Source: Mesorhizobium_K sp040049215 (lineage in GTDB: Bacteria > Pseudomonadota > Alphaproteobacteria > Rhizobiales > Rhizobiaceae). Taken from it: a stretch of DNA of 64,000 nt. Below are positions 8,549 to 17,532 of the stretch, in pieces. The notes under the pieces were generated by a model. That model searched no databases. It worked only from the letters and a program-made list of their open reading frames with translations, and had not been told where the DNA came from. The translations under genes and the position numbers were made by a program. The stretch's first letter is position 1. The number at the start of each line of letters is the position of its first letter. Where the stretch lies: positions 2,170,001-2,234,000 of the forward strand of contig NZ_JBDZDN010000001.1 of assembly GCF_040049215.1 (NCBI RefSeq), read 5' to 3'.

Positions 8549-9620
8549 GGAAGATGGAAGCTTCTTGCAGGTCGAGCCCGATGGAAACGTGCTGGCCGGC
8601 TGAAATCCCTTCCGCTCGACTGGCAGGGATGCTGCCAATGATGCGTAAATCCCCGCAGCGAATGTCCACCTCCATGTTGGTTCCGAGAAAAAGAACATTC
8701 GCGACGACACCGGCGAGCCTGCCGGGTTCGGCTGTGCTTGCCGGTGAGTAAATCCGGATATCGTCATAGCGCACGGCAATCCGCGCCTTGCCATGCCGGT
8801 CGCCTCTGATCTCCGGGAACGTCGTGCCGCCTATCGATGCAACATAACCGCCAACATCAGGCTTGAATTCCACCGGCAGCATGTTGGAATTGCCGACAAA
8901 CTCCGCGACGAACTCCGAACCGGGTTTGAAGTAGAGCTCCTGTGGCGTGCCCAGTTGAGCGATACGACCCTCATTCATCACCAGCACGCGGTTGGACATC
9001 GAAAGGGCCTCGCCCTGGTCGTGCGTCACATAGACGAAGGCAATGCCAAGCTCCTTCTGAAGTGAAGTCAGCGTGTGCTGCATCTGCTGGCGCAGGCGCA
9101 GGTCCAGAGCGCCGAGCGGCTCGTCGAGAAGCAGCAATTGCGGCTTGGAAACGATGGCCCGAGCCAAGGCAACGCGTTGCCTCTGGCCTCCGGAAAGCAA
9201 ATGGGGAAGGCGGGCAGAATACTGCTGCATTGAAACGAGATCCAGCGCCTCTGCAGCTTTTCTAATTCGCTCGGGTTTAGCCATGCCTGCCATGCGCAAG
9301 GGATACTGGACGTTCTCGGCGATCGTCAGGTGCGGAAACAAAGCATAGCTTTGAAAAACGGTGCGAAGGTCGCGCAAGTTCGGGGGCAGTGAGGTGACAT
9401 CTGCCCCCGACATCATGACTCGACCTTCGTCGGGTTTCTCGAAGCCCGCGATTGTCCTCAGGATCGTCGTTTTCCCCGACCCGCTAGGGCCCAGGATCGA
9501 GAAGAACTCACCTGGAGCCACCGAGAAGCCCACCTTGCCGAGCGCCGGCTTGGTCGTCCCTGGGTAGGTCTTGGTGACGTTTTCCAGGCACAACACATCA
9601 CGGGAAGGCGACTTCTGCAT
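8541..9620 (-). CDS. Polyamine-type ABC transporter ATP-binding protein (PotA-like)
   Basis: Cytoplasmic ATPase that powers the importer, about 359 residues. Walker A is GPSGSGKTT, the signature is LSGGQRQRVALARAI, Walker B is LLLLDEPLGALD, and the H-loop is YVTHDQGEAL. A C-terminal TOBE-like regulatory domain covers about residues 270-355. ATG 9620 places the ABC domain (VLCLENVTKTYPG) at the usual distance; earlier in-frame starts would overlap the binding-protein gene. It sits between the binding protein (9653) and the fused permease (8548) in one operon. Confidence 0.92.
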   Translation of the reverse strand: MQKSPSRDVLCLENVTKTYPGTTKPALGKVGFSVAPGEFFSILGPSGSGKTTILRTIAGFEKPDEGRVMMSGADVTSLPPNLRDLRTVFQSYALFPHLTIAENVQYPLRMAGMAKPERIRKAAEALDLVSMQQYSARLPHLLSGGQRQRVALARAIVSKPQLLLLDEPLGALDLRLRQQMQHTLTSLQKELGIAFVYVTHDQGEALSMSNRVLVMNEGRIAQLGTPQELYFKPGSEFVAEFVGNSNMLPVEFKPDVGGYVASIGGTTFPEIRGDRHGKARIAVRYDDIRIYSPASTAEPGRLAGVVANVLFLGTNMEVDIRCGDLRIIGSIPASRAEGISAGQHVSIGLDLQEASIFHV

Positions 9621-9652
9621 CGGCGGCTCCAGCTCTTGATCAAGATGCCGGA

Positions 9653-10765
9653 CTAGAGAATGCCCGACTTGAAATCGTTCCATATCTGGAGCCGGCGGTC
9701 GAGGTCCTCGGGCTTCTGGAATATGACCAGCTTGTCCCAGAAGCCTGCATCGGCGGAATCGAGGATGTTGGTGATCTTCATAGCCTCCTCGCTCATGCCG
9801 GCGGCACGGGCGGATTCTGCGCTAAGAATGCCGTTGTTCGTCGATTTGGTGATGAAGCGAGCCTGCCACTCTGGGCTCAGATTATCGTTCATAAACTTGT
9901 AGACGATCGGCCTGTCGCCCTTGGGAGAGATTGCCGCGCAATCGATCCAGGTTGGGGTGCCTTCCTTGGGCAGTGCGTATTTGAAGTTCTTCCCCTTCGC
10001 CTGGAGCGAAGTGACCACGGCGACATTCTGACAGTAGCCGATGACCGCTTCATCAGCTGCGTAGATCGTGGAAGCGTCGTCGAAGCCGCGCGCGATGACC
10101 CGGATCTGTCCGTGAAGAACACGCAGGGCATCTGTGCACTTGCTGAACTCGTCCTCTGTCAGATTGAACGGGTCCTTGGCGCCGACATAGAGCGCGATCA
10201 TCGGAAAGGTGATCGTGCAGTCGTCGAACATATTCACCTTGCCCTTGTATTTCTCGGCCCAAAGCGTCGCCCAGCTGTCGGTCTCCGCCTCGGCGACGAC
10301 GTCTGCATTGTACATCAAGGGCTGAGTGCCCCAGTTGTAGGGGATCGCCACCGTTTCCCCGCCGACTTTCGTGAAGTCCTTCCAGGGCAGATTGGGAGAG
10401 ACGTTTGTTGTGTTGGGCAGCTTCGACAGATCGAGACCCTTGATCAGTCCGGCGTCCTTGAACCTCGATAGAGACCCCGTTTCGATGTAGAGGATGTCCG
10501 GCTGGACCGCGCCCGAAAATGGCTGCGAGTAAAGTTCGTCGACCGAACCGATGCGCACGGCTTGGACGTCGGTGTCGTTAGCGCGACCCCATTCCTGAAT
10601 CCACTCGTCGTCGTGGTAGGTCTCCCAGGTCAAGAGCAAAATCTGTTCGGACGCGTTCGCGGGCCTGATGATGTTCGGTGCAAACAGCGAACTGGCGATC
10701 GTGGCGCCCCCAGCCTTCAGAATGGTACGGCGGCTGACAACGGCTTCATTCAGAGGTTTTTTCAT
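9653..10765 (-). CDS. PotD-like periplasmic substrate-binding protein with Tat signal
   Basis: Periplasmic receptor of 370 residues for the importer encoded downstream. The N-terminus has a twin-arginine motif, SRRTILKAGG, then a hydrophobic stretch and a likely cleavage after PANA. The mature part reads ILLLTWETYHDDEWIQEWG and later VAIPYNWGTQPLMYNAD, as in spermidine/putrescine-binding PotD relatives. ATG 10765 is preceded by a good ribosome binding site (GGAAAGGA) and lies 36 bases from the -12 element of a sigma-54 promoter. The ligand is probably an amine- or carboxylate-bearing compound but is not known. Confidence 0.9.
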   Translation of the reverse strand: MKKPLNEAVVSRRTILKAGGATIASSLFAPNIIRPANASEQILLLTWETYHDDEWIQEWGRANDTDVQAVRIGSVDELYSQPFSGAVQPDILYIETGSLSRFKDAGLIKGLDLSKLPNTTNVSPNLPWKDFTKVGGETVAIPYNWGTQPLMYNADVVAEAETDSWATLWAEKYKGKVNMFDDCTITFPMIALYVGAKDPFNLTEDEFSKCTDALRVLHGQIRVIARGFDDASTIYAADEAVIGYCQNVAVVTSLQAKGKNFKYALPKEGTPTWIDCAAISPKGDRPIVYKFMNDNLSPEWQARFITKSTNNGILSAESARAAGMSEEAMKITNILDSADAGFWDKLVIFQKPEDLDRRLQIWNDFKSGIL

Positions 10766-10800
10766 GCCCGGTCCTTTCCCATGTTTCTGACTGTAGGGCA

Positions 10801-10815
10801 GCAATAGCCGTGCCA
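10801..10815 (-). promoter_or_regulatory. Sigma-54 promoter of the PotD-type importer operon
   Basis: On the minus strand this reads TGGCACGGCTATTGCT including base 10800, an exact match to TGGCACG-N4-TTGCW with GG and GC ten bases apart. The expected start of transcription is near 10789, just ahead of the binding-protein gene. A sigma-54 activator gene lies 2 kb away. Confidence 0.85.
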
Positions 10816-10932
10816 GAATGTCCTATAGCCGCTGGCGCGATTTTGCGGCTGCGCAATCGCGCTGGCAAGTTGTTGATTTGTAAGCGTATCGCTGCCCAAA
10901 CACGTGACTGAAACGTGCAACTGCGCTGTGAT

Positions 10933-10946
10933 GCCTCGTTTCTGAC
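10933..10946 (+). promoter_or_regulatory. Candidate activator-binding site (UAS) for the importer promoter
   Basis: GCCTCGTTTCTGAC lies about 120 bases upstream of the sigma-54 promoter at 10801. It matches 12 of 14 bases of a site about 100 bases upstream of the other sigma-54 promoter at 15061 (14953-14966, opposite strand). An 8-base core (TTTCTGAC) recurs at 10784-10791. The role is inferred. Confidence 0.35.
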
Positions 10947-11005
10947 GTCGCAACTGTGATTGATCAGTCTCTCGCGTGAGACGTCGGAGTGGTTTCCAGG
11001 ATGGC

Positions 11006-12280
11006 CTAGCCAAACCGTTGCGGCGAAAAGGCTTCGACGGACAGGCGCGGCGTCGTTCCGGCAATCAGATCGGTCACGAGATGGCCGGTACAGGCGCCCG
11101 CGGCCATGCCGATATGACCATGACCGAAAGCATGGACCACATCGCGGCTACGTCGGGAATGACCGATCACGGGCAACGAATCCGGCATGCTTGGGCGAAA
11201 GCCCATCCACAGCGACAGACGGCTATCCGGATAGCTATCCTTGAGGCCGGGAAAAAGCCGCTGTCCGAGCTTCAACAGGTTGCGGGCCCGCCGCCAGTCA
11301 GGCGCTGCGTCCAGCCCGGCAAATTCGACTGTTCCCGCAATCCGCAGCCCCGTCTCCATCGGCGTTGCGACAAACTTGCCGAAGGTATCCAGCACCGGCT
11401 GCCTGGGGCTGGATTCCGGGTTGCTGATTACGACGTGATAGCCTCGCTCCGTATCGAGCGGAACTGCATCGCCGAGTTTCAATGCCAACTGTCTGGAACG
11501 TGCGCCGGCGGCAACCACCGCGCGATCGGCGGCCAAGAACCCATTATCCGTTCGCAGCCCTACAAGTCTTCCGTCGACCAGATCGAAGTCTTGCACTTGG
11601 GCGCGCCGGACGTGTCCGCCGTCGCGAACAAAGGCGCTGGCAAGGGCCCGGACGAACGACTGTGGGTTGACCGTGTGACCATTGCCGGGGAGGAATACGC
11701 CCAGTCTATAGTCTCGCGACAGGGCCGGTTCGTGTTGCCAAAGCGCCTCGTTTTCCAATACCGAGTATTCGATGCCGTTCCGCGCACGCAATTGCCAGGC
11801 GAAGGCGTCAGCCTCGAAATCTAAACGCGACCGATAGGCCATGAGGTGACCGTCGCGCCGCATCAGATCGCGAGCACCGGCGTTCTCGACGAGCGGCAGA
11901 TATAGGCCGGGGGAATCCCGAAGCAGACTCCCCAATGCAGCCGCCTGCTTCTCAACTTCCACTCGGGATCCAGCCTTCAGGAATCGCAGCAGCCAGGGCG
12001 CGATGCGCGGCAGGTACGCCCACCGGATCGACAGCGGCCCAAGTGGGTCAAGGAGCCAGCCCGGCACCTTTGATAGGTTGCCGGGCATGGACATCGGAAC
12101 AACGGACGAGGGGTTGAAACACCCGGCATTGCCGAAAGACGAGCCGTTCGCGATTTCGTCAGGCTCGACAATCGTTACCGCAAAGCCCTCTCGCAAGAGC
12201 AGGCTTGCGCAGCAAACGCCGATGATCCCTCCGCCAATGACCGCGACATGAGTCTTCTTGACTTTCGCGAAGTCGCTCAA
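11006..12280 (-). CDS. DadA-like FAD-dependent amine/amino-acid oxidoreductase
   Basis: Flavoenzyme of the D-amino acid dehydrogenase/DAO family, about 424 residues, expected to oxidise an amine or amino acid. The Rossmann FAD-binding motif is VAVIGGGIIGVCCASLLLREG near residue 10, followed by ANGSSFGNAG. The C-terminal flavin-contacting part is WMGFRPSMPDSLPVIG and HAFGHGHIGMAAG. I place the start at TTG 12280 because a GAGGAA ribosome binding site lies 6 bases upstream and the codon overlaps the flavin reductase stop (TTGA), a usual coupling; TTG 12286 is an alternative. Probably transcribed with the flavin reductase from the sigma-54 promoter at 12854-12868. Confidence 0.87.
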   Translation of the reverse strand: MSDFAKVKKTHVAVIGGGIIGVCCASLLLREGFAVTIVEPDEIANGSSFGNAGCFNPSSVVPMSMPGNLSKVPGWLLDPLGPLSIRWAYLPRIAPWLLRFLKAGSRVEVEKQAAALGSLLRDSPGLYLPLVENAGARDLMRRDGHLMAYRSRLDFEADAFAWQLRARNGIEYSVLENEALWQHEPALSRDYRLGVFLPGNGHTVNPQSFVRALASAFVRDGGHVRRAQVQDFDLVDGRLVGLRTDNGFLAADRAVVAAGARSRQLALKLGDAVPLDTERGYHVVISNPESSPRQPVLDTFGKFVATPMETGLRIAGTVEFAGLDAAPDWRRARNLLKLGQRLFPGLKDSYPDSRLSLWMGFRPSMPDSLPVIGHSRRSRDVVHAFGHGHIGMAAGACTGHLVTDLIAGTTPRLSVEAFSPQRFG

Positions 12281-12774
12281 GCGCAATTCCTCGAGCGAAG
12301 CCCGTCGAAACGGCCGTCGATGTAGACCAACGGCTGGAATTCGGCGTCGATCAGCTTGGTTTCCACCACCTCGCCAAAAAGCACCGTGTGTGTCTGCACC
12401 TCGACCGCGCGGTGGATGCGGCAGTCAAAACAGGCCAGGGCGCCCGACAGCGCCGGCGCGCCGGTCGACAGCCTCTCCCACGTGCATAGTTCGAATCTGC
12501 GGTGGCGGTTCTCCGAGGAACTGAAAAGCCGCGCCGTCTCCACATCCGCCTCGCTCAACACATTCACGCAGAACCGCCCCGATGCCAGCATCAGGTCGTG
12601 GCACGAGACAGTCTTGTTGACGCAGACAAGAAGCAGCGGCGAAGGATCTGCCGAGACAGACGTTACAGAAGTCGCAGCAAAGCCGTGCGGAGTATCTCCG
12701 TCCATGGTCGTGACGATGGAAACGCCAGCGGCAAGTCTGCGCATCGCCAGCTTGAATTCGATGGGGTCAGGCAT
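12277..12774 (-). CDS. Flavin reductase (HpaC/RutF-like) of a two-component monooxygenase
   Basis: Small NAD(P)H:flavin oxidoreductase of 165 residues that supplies reduced flavin to a partner oxygenase. Recognisable family stretches are MRRLAAGVSIVTT, GFAATSVTSVSADPSPLLLVCVN, and FCVNVL. ATG 12774 has a strong ribosome binding site (GAGGAG). The likely partner is the luciferase-like monooxygenase at 15114, in the divergent operon under the same kind of promoter. It precedes the DadA-like gene with a coupled overlap. Confidence 0.9.
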   Translation of the reverse strand: MPDPIEFKLAMRRLAAGVSIVTTMDGDTPHGFAATSVTSVSADPSPLLLVCVNKTVSCHDLMLASGRFCVNVLSEADVETARLFSSSENRHRRFELCTWERLSTGAPALSGALACFDCRIHRAVEVQTHTVLFGEVVETKLIDAEFQPLVYIDGRFDGLRSRNCA

Positions 12775-12853
12775 GTGTGTCTCCTCAGGCCCACCGCTGA
12801 CACCATGTATCCCGGCATGCCGGGCGGTGATGTCGGTGGTCGAGGAGGGCAAA

Positions 12854-12868
12854 GCAATTCACGTGCCA
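12854..12868 (-). promoter_or_regulatory. Sigma-54 promoter of the flavin reductase-DadA operon
   Basis: On the minus strand it reads TGGCACGTGAATTGCT including base 12853, an exact match to the -24/-12 consensus. It lies 80 bases upstream of the flavin reductase start and just after the sigma-54 activator gene. Confidence 0.85.
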
Positions 12869-12928
12869 GACCGAAGCTGGCTTGAACCATAAAACGCCAA
12901 GGCGGGGGCGGCCTTGGCCTGCGACTGT

Positions 12929-14845
12929 CTAGGCGCGAACCACCTTTTGGGCGACGATCCCATGCGCGCGCATCTTGCGGTAGAGCGTGGCCCGGCTCAT
13001 ATCGAGAGCCGCTGCCGTTCGGCCGACGTCGCTGCCAAACTGAGCCAATGCGCCAACGATCATCTGCCGTTCCGCGTCGTGAAGCGCCTGTCGTGGATGC
13101 GACGCCTTGTCGGGAACTGCGCCATTGGGCGCCGTCGATCCAACGAGGTTCGTCAGCAGAAGGTCACTCAGTTCGATTATGCCATTTTCGCAAATGCGGC
13201 GCGCCCGCTGCAAGACATAGCGCATTTCGCGAATATTTCCCGGCCAGGGATAGGCTTCGAGCCCGGAAATCGCCGCCGGGCTGAGTTCGGCGTAGGGCGC
13301 GGTGGTGTCCGAGGCAAGCAGACGGCGTGCGATGTCAACGATGTCGCTGCGTTCCCGCAGCGGCTGCATCTCCACGATCACGCCAGCCAGGCGATAGTAG
13401 AGATCCTTCCTGAAACGCCCATCGGCGACGGCGGATGAAAGGTCGTTATTGGTCGCAGCAATGATGTTGATGTCGATCGTCTGCGTTCTCGCCGAGCCGA
13501 GCGGACTGACTTCGCCAGTTTCCAGGACGCGCAGCAATCGAGTTTGCAGGGGCAGCGGCATATCCCCGATTTCGTCAAGGAAAAGGGTGCCTCCGTCGGC
13601 TTGCTTCAAGCGGCCGACATTGCCGTCGCGCTTGGCGCCGGTGAAAGCGCCAGCCCCGTAGCCGAACAATTCGCTGTCGATGAGTGAATCCGGGACTGCC
13701 GCGCAGTTGAAGGCCACAAACGGCTTGGCGGATCGGTCGCCTTCGCGGTGCAGCGCCGCCGCCAGCGTGTCTTTACCTACCCCTGTTTCACCGAGGAGAA
13801 GGATCGGCAAGCGGCTGCCGGACACGCGATGCAGCAGTCGCGAAAGAGCCTGTTGTCGAGGATGAGATCCAAGGCATTGTTCAATCGTCGGATAGTCCGA
13901 AGGGATGACGTCGGTTGTGTGTTCGCGCAAAACGGCTGGTGCTGGCGACTTAGAAACCACCCGCTTGCCCGCTGGCAACCTTGGAGTGACAACTTCGGCT
14001 TCGCACAACGCTTCGGAATCGATCTGGCGCAGGCCAGCAAAGCGTCCGTCGCGCGCAATGCCGTCGCGCGCTTCCGGAGTGTTCTGAAAAAGGTCCCACA
14101 GGGTCGTCCTGTTGAGGCGTTCTGCGATGGGGCCGAACCTGTGGCGCGCCTGCGTGTTGGCGCCGACAATGCGCTGATCTCCGTCCAACGCCAGCAACAT
14201 TGCCGGGCCGTTGCCTCTGATCTTGATGATCGAATTCGCCACAAAATGATTGACGAAGAGCTGATTGCTCAGCCTCTCGGCCGTGCTCATAGTCAGGCCG
14301 GCAGCCAGATTGAATGTTTCGGAAGTGACGCGCGAATTGCCTGTCGCAACGTTGAGAACGCCGATCATTTCTGCGTCAGCCGACATCACCGGCGCGGCAA
14401 TGCAAGAAAACGACGAATAGGCACGGAAATAGTGATGTTTGCCCAGCACCATGACAGGGCGACGCTCCACGATGCATGTCCCAACGCCGTTCGTGCCAAC
14501 CGAACCCTCCGCCCAGACCGTGCCCGGTCTCTCGAACTTCAGTTCTTCGTCGTTGTCTCTGTCACCCTGATAGCGAAGGATGATGCCCGCCATGTTCGAG
14601 AAGCTGGCACAGAAGTTCGAGCCGCGTAGGGTCGACTGCACGAACTCCAGTTCGTTCTTGATCGTTTCGATGCTGGGGTCAAACGGTTCGCAGTGCGCCA
14701 CGACCTCTTGGTCGGTCAACGAGGAAAGGCTGGGCTTTGCATCGCGATCGAAATCATACCGCTCCCGGCAGCGCTGCCACGAACTCTCGATGTTGGCGAT
14801 CGCGTTGACCGCAGACTCGGCGACAACAAGGCGCGATTTGTCCAT
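12929..14845 (-). CDS. Sigma-54-dependent transcriptional activator (AcoR type)
   Basis: Bacterial enhancer-binding protein of 638 residues. An N-terminal GAF-type sensor spans about residues 50-190 and a PAS-like segment about 200-270. The AAA+ domain has Walker A GETGVGKDT, the sigma-54 contact loop GAFTGA and Walker B GTLFLDEIGD. A Fis-type helix-turn-helix at the end reads DVGRTAAALDMSRATLYRKM. ATG 14845 removes a non-conserved extension. With GAFTGA intact it should activate sigma-54 RNA polymerase. Three near-perfect sigma-54 promoters lie within 4 kb on either side, so it most likely controls the whole 6.8-19.4 kb locus in response to the substrate or an intermediate. Confidence 0.94.
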   Translation of the reverse strand: MDKSRLVVAESAVNAIANIESSWQRCRERYDFDRDAKPSLSSLTDQEVVAHCEPFDPSIETIKNELEFVQSTLRGSNFCASFSNMAGIILRYQGDRDNDEELKFERPGTVWAEGSVGTNGVGTCIVERRPVMVLGKHHYFRAYSSFSCIAAPVMSADAEMIGVLNVATGNSRVTSETFNLAAGLTMSTAERLSNQLFVNHFVANSIIKIRGNGPAMLLALDGDQRIVGANTQARHRFGPIAERLNRTTLWDLFQNTPEARDGIARDGRFAGLRQIDSEALCEAEVVTPRLPAGKRVVSKSPAPAVLREHTTDVIPSDYPTIEQCLGSHPRQQALSRLLHRVSGSRLPILLLGETGVGKDTLAAALHREGDRSAKPFVAFNCAAVPDSLIDSELFGYGAGAFTGAKRDGNVGRLKQADGGTLFLDEIGDMPLPLQTRLLRVLETGEVSPLGSARTQTIDINIIAATNNDLSSAVADGRFRKDLYYRLAGVIVEMQPLRERSDIVDIARRLLASDTTAPYAELSPAAISGLEAYPWPGNIREMRYVLQRARRICENGIIELSDLLLTNLVGSTAPNGAVPDKASHPRQALHDAERQMIVGALAQFGSDVGRTAAALDMSRATLYRKMRAHGIVAQKVVRA

Positions 14846-14952
14846 CCGTACCCGACCCTCTTCACTGTCTACAAAGTACGCAGCTATGAAAGTTGCCGTC
14901 AACAGAGGCAGTCAGGTCACCGGCGCCTATGCCAAGCGCCTCGTCGCATCGA

Positions 14953-14966
14953 GTCAGAAATGAGAC
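14953..14966 (-). promoter_or_regulatory. Candidate activator-binding site (UAS) for the monooxygenase promoter
   Basis: On the minus strand GTCTCATTTCTGAC, sharing 12 of 14 bases with the site at 10933-10946. It lies about 100 bases upstream of the sigma-54 promoter at 15061. The role is inferred. Confidence 0.35.
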
Positions 14967-15060
14967 GGGTTTCGCTGCGGCGCGACGGCCCAACCAAAAC
15001 GCGGCGAGATTTGGAACCTCACGGCCCGGAAATCCGCGCGATGTGAGCTTCGCCGCATAT

Positions 15061-15076
15061 TGGCATGTGCCTTGCT
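15061..15076 (+). promoter_or_regulatory. Sigma-54 promoter of the monooxygenase operon
   Basis: TGGCATGTGCCTTGCT, one mismatch from the consensus, with GG and GC ten bases apart. Start of transcription is expected near 15087, 27 bases before the gene at 15114. Confidence 0.8.
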
Positions 15077-15113
15077 CCGCTCTCCGTTGCCTGAAACGGG
15101 GAAGGATATTGTG

Positions 15114-16223
15114 ATGAAACTCGCATTTTTTATGATGCCAATGCACAACATGAACCGCGACTATCACGCGACCTTGATGGAGGACGTGGAGTCGGTGGTG
15201 CTGGCCGAGAAACTCGGTTTCACCGAATGCTGGGTTGGTGAACACTACACTTGCGAGATCGAACAGATATCCTCTCCCATTACGTTCCTCGCGTTCGTTG
15301 CAAGCAAGACCAGCAAAATCAAACTCGGTACCGGTGTACTGCCTTTGCCGCTCTACCACCCGGTGATGGCCGCATCCCACGTCGCCCTGCTTGACCATCT
15401 GACCGAGGGAAGGCTAATCTTGGGTGTCGGCACCGGCGCTCTCGGTTCGGACTTCGAGGCTTTCGGCATGCCGAACGCCAACCGCCCCGAAATGATGATG
15501 GATTCCCTGGATATCATCCAGCAAATCTGGTCGGGCAGCGCGCCTTACGAGATCAAGGGCAAATACTGGAACGTCACTCTCAAGGACAATGTCTGGCCCG
15601 ATCTTGGTGTTGGCTCATTTGGCAAGCCGTATCAACTGCCGCATCCTCCGCTCGCCCTTTCCGTCAGCAGCCCCAATTCCAATTCCATCCGTATCGCGGC
15701 GCAGCGCGGCATGATGCCCATTTCCGCGAATTTCGTAGCGTCCTGGGTCGTGAAGACGCATTGGGACACCTATGCCGACGAGTTGAAGAAACTAGGTAAG
15801 AAGCCTGACGGAAACCAGTGGCGCGTAGCGCGGTCGATTTTCGTCGCCGATACGGATGAGGAGGCCGAGGCCTTCGTGAAAACGCGCAATGGCGCCTATG
15901 ACTGGTATTACGACTATATGTTCACCGTGTACCAGCGTCTCGGCTCGGCCAAATTGCTGGCGCCGACGCCTGGAATGGACGAGAGCGAGATCACCTACGA
16001 AAAGGTACGGGACAGCTTCGTCATCTACGGAAGCGTCGAGACCGTCACCCGCAAGATCCTCGAATTGCGCGACGAGGTCGGACCATTCGGCACACTCTTG
16101 ATGACCGCGCACGACTGCACGGAAAAGGCGGTCATGCACAAGTCCATGGAACTCCTTGCCACAAAGGTGATGCCTGCGGTCAATGTCGAGCTTGCAAGCA
16201 GCCGCGCGAAACTCATCGCCTGA
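15114..16223 (+). CDS. Luciferase-like (LLM class) flavin-dependent monooxygenase
   Basis: TIM-barrel monooxygenase of 369 residues that uses reduced flavin and oxygen. Family signatures are LGFTECWVGEHY, IKLGTGVLPLPLYHPVMAASHVALLDHLTEGRLILGVGTG, and a C-terminal SFVIYGSVETVTRKI. ATG 15114 follows a GAAGGA site and the sigma-54 promoter; the open frame continues further upstream through non-conserved sequence. First gene of a four-gene operon with an ALO-type oxidase, aldehyde dehydrogenase and RidA. Reduced flavin probably comes from the reductase at 12277-12774. The combination with RidA and a flavin reductase recalls the Rut pyrimidine pathway, but the substrate is not known. Confidence 0.92.
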   Translation: MKLAFFMMPMHNMNRDYHATLMEDVESVVLAEKLGFTECWVGEHYTCEIEQISSPITFLAFVASKTSKIKLGTGVLPLPLYHPVMAASHVALLDHLTEGRLILGVGTGALGSDFEAFGMPNANRPEMMMDSLDIIQQIWSGSAPYEIKGKYWNVTLKDNVWPDLGVGSFGKPYQLPHPPLALSVSSPNSNSIRIAAQRGMMPISANFVASWVVKTHWDTYADELKKLGKKPDGNQWRVARSIFVADTDEEAEAFVKTRNGAYDWYYDYMFTVYQRLGSAKLLAPTPGMDESEITYEKVRDSFVIYGSVETVTRKILELRDEVGPFGTLLMTAHDCTEKAVMHKSMELLATKVMPAVNVELASSRAKLIA

Positions 16224-16246
16224 CGCAAGCAAGATCGGAGACACGC

Positions 16247-17512
16247 ATGCAACCTACCGAGCTGGACATTCTGAAACCAGGGAAGCTCTGGTGGAACTGG
16301 TTCGGCGAGCACTATTTCGTGCCGGCCTACACGGTCTTGCCCCGTACGGAAGAAGAGGTGCGCGAGGCCGTCCTCAAAGCGGCGAAACTTGGAATCCCGG
16401 TCCGTTCATCCGGCAGAGGCCACGCCAATACGGCAGCGGTGCCGACGCCAGGCGTCCATATCGACTTCAGAGCTTTCAACGAGGTTCTCTCCCTCGACAA
16501 GGAGTCGATGCAGGTAACGGTGCAGCCGGGGATCAGCGTCGGCGAGTTGAGCCGCTACCTGCGGACGCAGGGTATGTCGCTGAACAATCAGGGCGACATC
16601 GACACGCAGTCCGTCTGCGGCGCGATCATGACCGCGACCCATGGTGCTGGAATAACGTTGCCCTGCATGTCGATGCAGATGATCGCCGCAAGGATCGTTA
16701 CAGCCGACGGCAGCTTCCTGGACCTTTCGGCAGAGGCCGACGGCGAAATGTTCAAAGCCTTTCGGACTTCGATCGGCATGTTTGGCGTCGTTGTCTCAAT
16801 GACGCTGCAGGCGGTTCCGTCATACAACATCTTGAAACGCTCCTGGAATGCCGACATCGAAGACTGTCTCGGCGGACTTCATCGGCGGCTCGAGGACAAC
16901 CGCACGTTCTGGTTTTTCTGGCTGCCGAGGCGCGAATCCGCCGACCTGTTCGTCCTGCCGAGCGGCATTCCCAACAAGGCCAGCCGCGACTATGACATTT
17001 GCCATATGCGCAGCTACAACGCTTTTCCGGTTGCGGAGCCGCAGCCGGACCTGGAGCAGGGCGAACAGTTCGACCATAGCTCGGTTATCTTCCCCAATCC
17101 CTATGAGCCGAACTTCCGCGAGATCGAATACGCCGTGCCGTTCGAAGATTTCGAGGCGACTTTCGACGAGGTCCGCCATCTGTTCCTCAACAAGCACAAG
17201 GACTTTACCTTTCCCGTCGAATGCCGACCGGTAAAGGCGGATGATTCCTATCTCAGCGCCTACGCGGAGCGTGACGGCTACGCGCTGTCGGTTTCGGGAC
17301 CCCTGGAAACCCCCACATGGGCGATGCTGAAGGACGTCGACGCCATTTTCGAGCGGCATAGCGGCCGGCCGCATTGGGGCAAGCATCATTTCATGACGGC
17401 CGCGAGGCTGGAAAAGCTTTATCCGCGCTACGACGCCTTCAAGGCCATGCGTCGCGAGATTGATCCAGCCGGAATGTTCCTGAACGACTTTCTGCGCCCC
17501 CTATTTGCGTGA
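16247..17512 (+). CDS. FAD-linked oxidase of the ALO/gulonolactone oxidase family
   Basis: VAO-type flavoprotein of 421 residues. The FAD-binding part covers about residues 25-190, with VRSSGRGHANTAAVPTPGVHIDF and a TATHGAGI segment. The C-terminal ALO domain ends HWGKHHFMTAARLEKLYPRYDAF, which carries the H-W-x-K motif found in L-gulonolactone, D-arabinonolactone and alditol oxidases. Such enzymes oxidise alcohols or lactones with oxygen. It sits between the monooxygenase and an aldehyde dehydrogenase, so it may oxidise an alcohol intermediate that the dehydrogenase then finishes. Confidence 0.88.
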   Translation: MQPTELDILKPGKLWWNWFGEHYFVPAYTVLPRTEEEVREAVLKAAKLGIPVRSSGRGHANTAAVPTPGVHIDFRAFNEVLSLDKESMQVTVQPGISVGELSRYLRTQGMSLNNQGDIDTQSVCGAIMTATHGAGITLPCMSMQMIAARIVTADGSFLDLSAEADGEMFKAFRTSIGMFGVVVSMTLQAVPSYNILKRSWNADIEDCLGGLHRRLEDNRTFWFFWLPRRESADLFVLPSGIPNKASRDYDICHMRSYNAFPVAEPQPDLEQGEQFDHSSVIFPNPYEPNFREIEYAVPFEDFEATFDEVRHLFLNKHKDFTFPVECRPVKADDSYLSAYAERDGYALSVSGPLETPTWAMLKDVDAIFERHSGRPHWGKHHFMTAARLEKLYPRYDAFKAMRREIDPAGMFLNDFLRPLFA

Positions 17513-17532
17513 ACCCGACCGAAGGACCAGAG

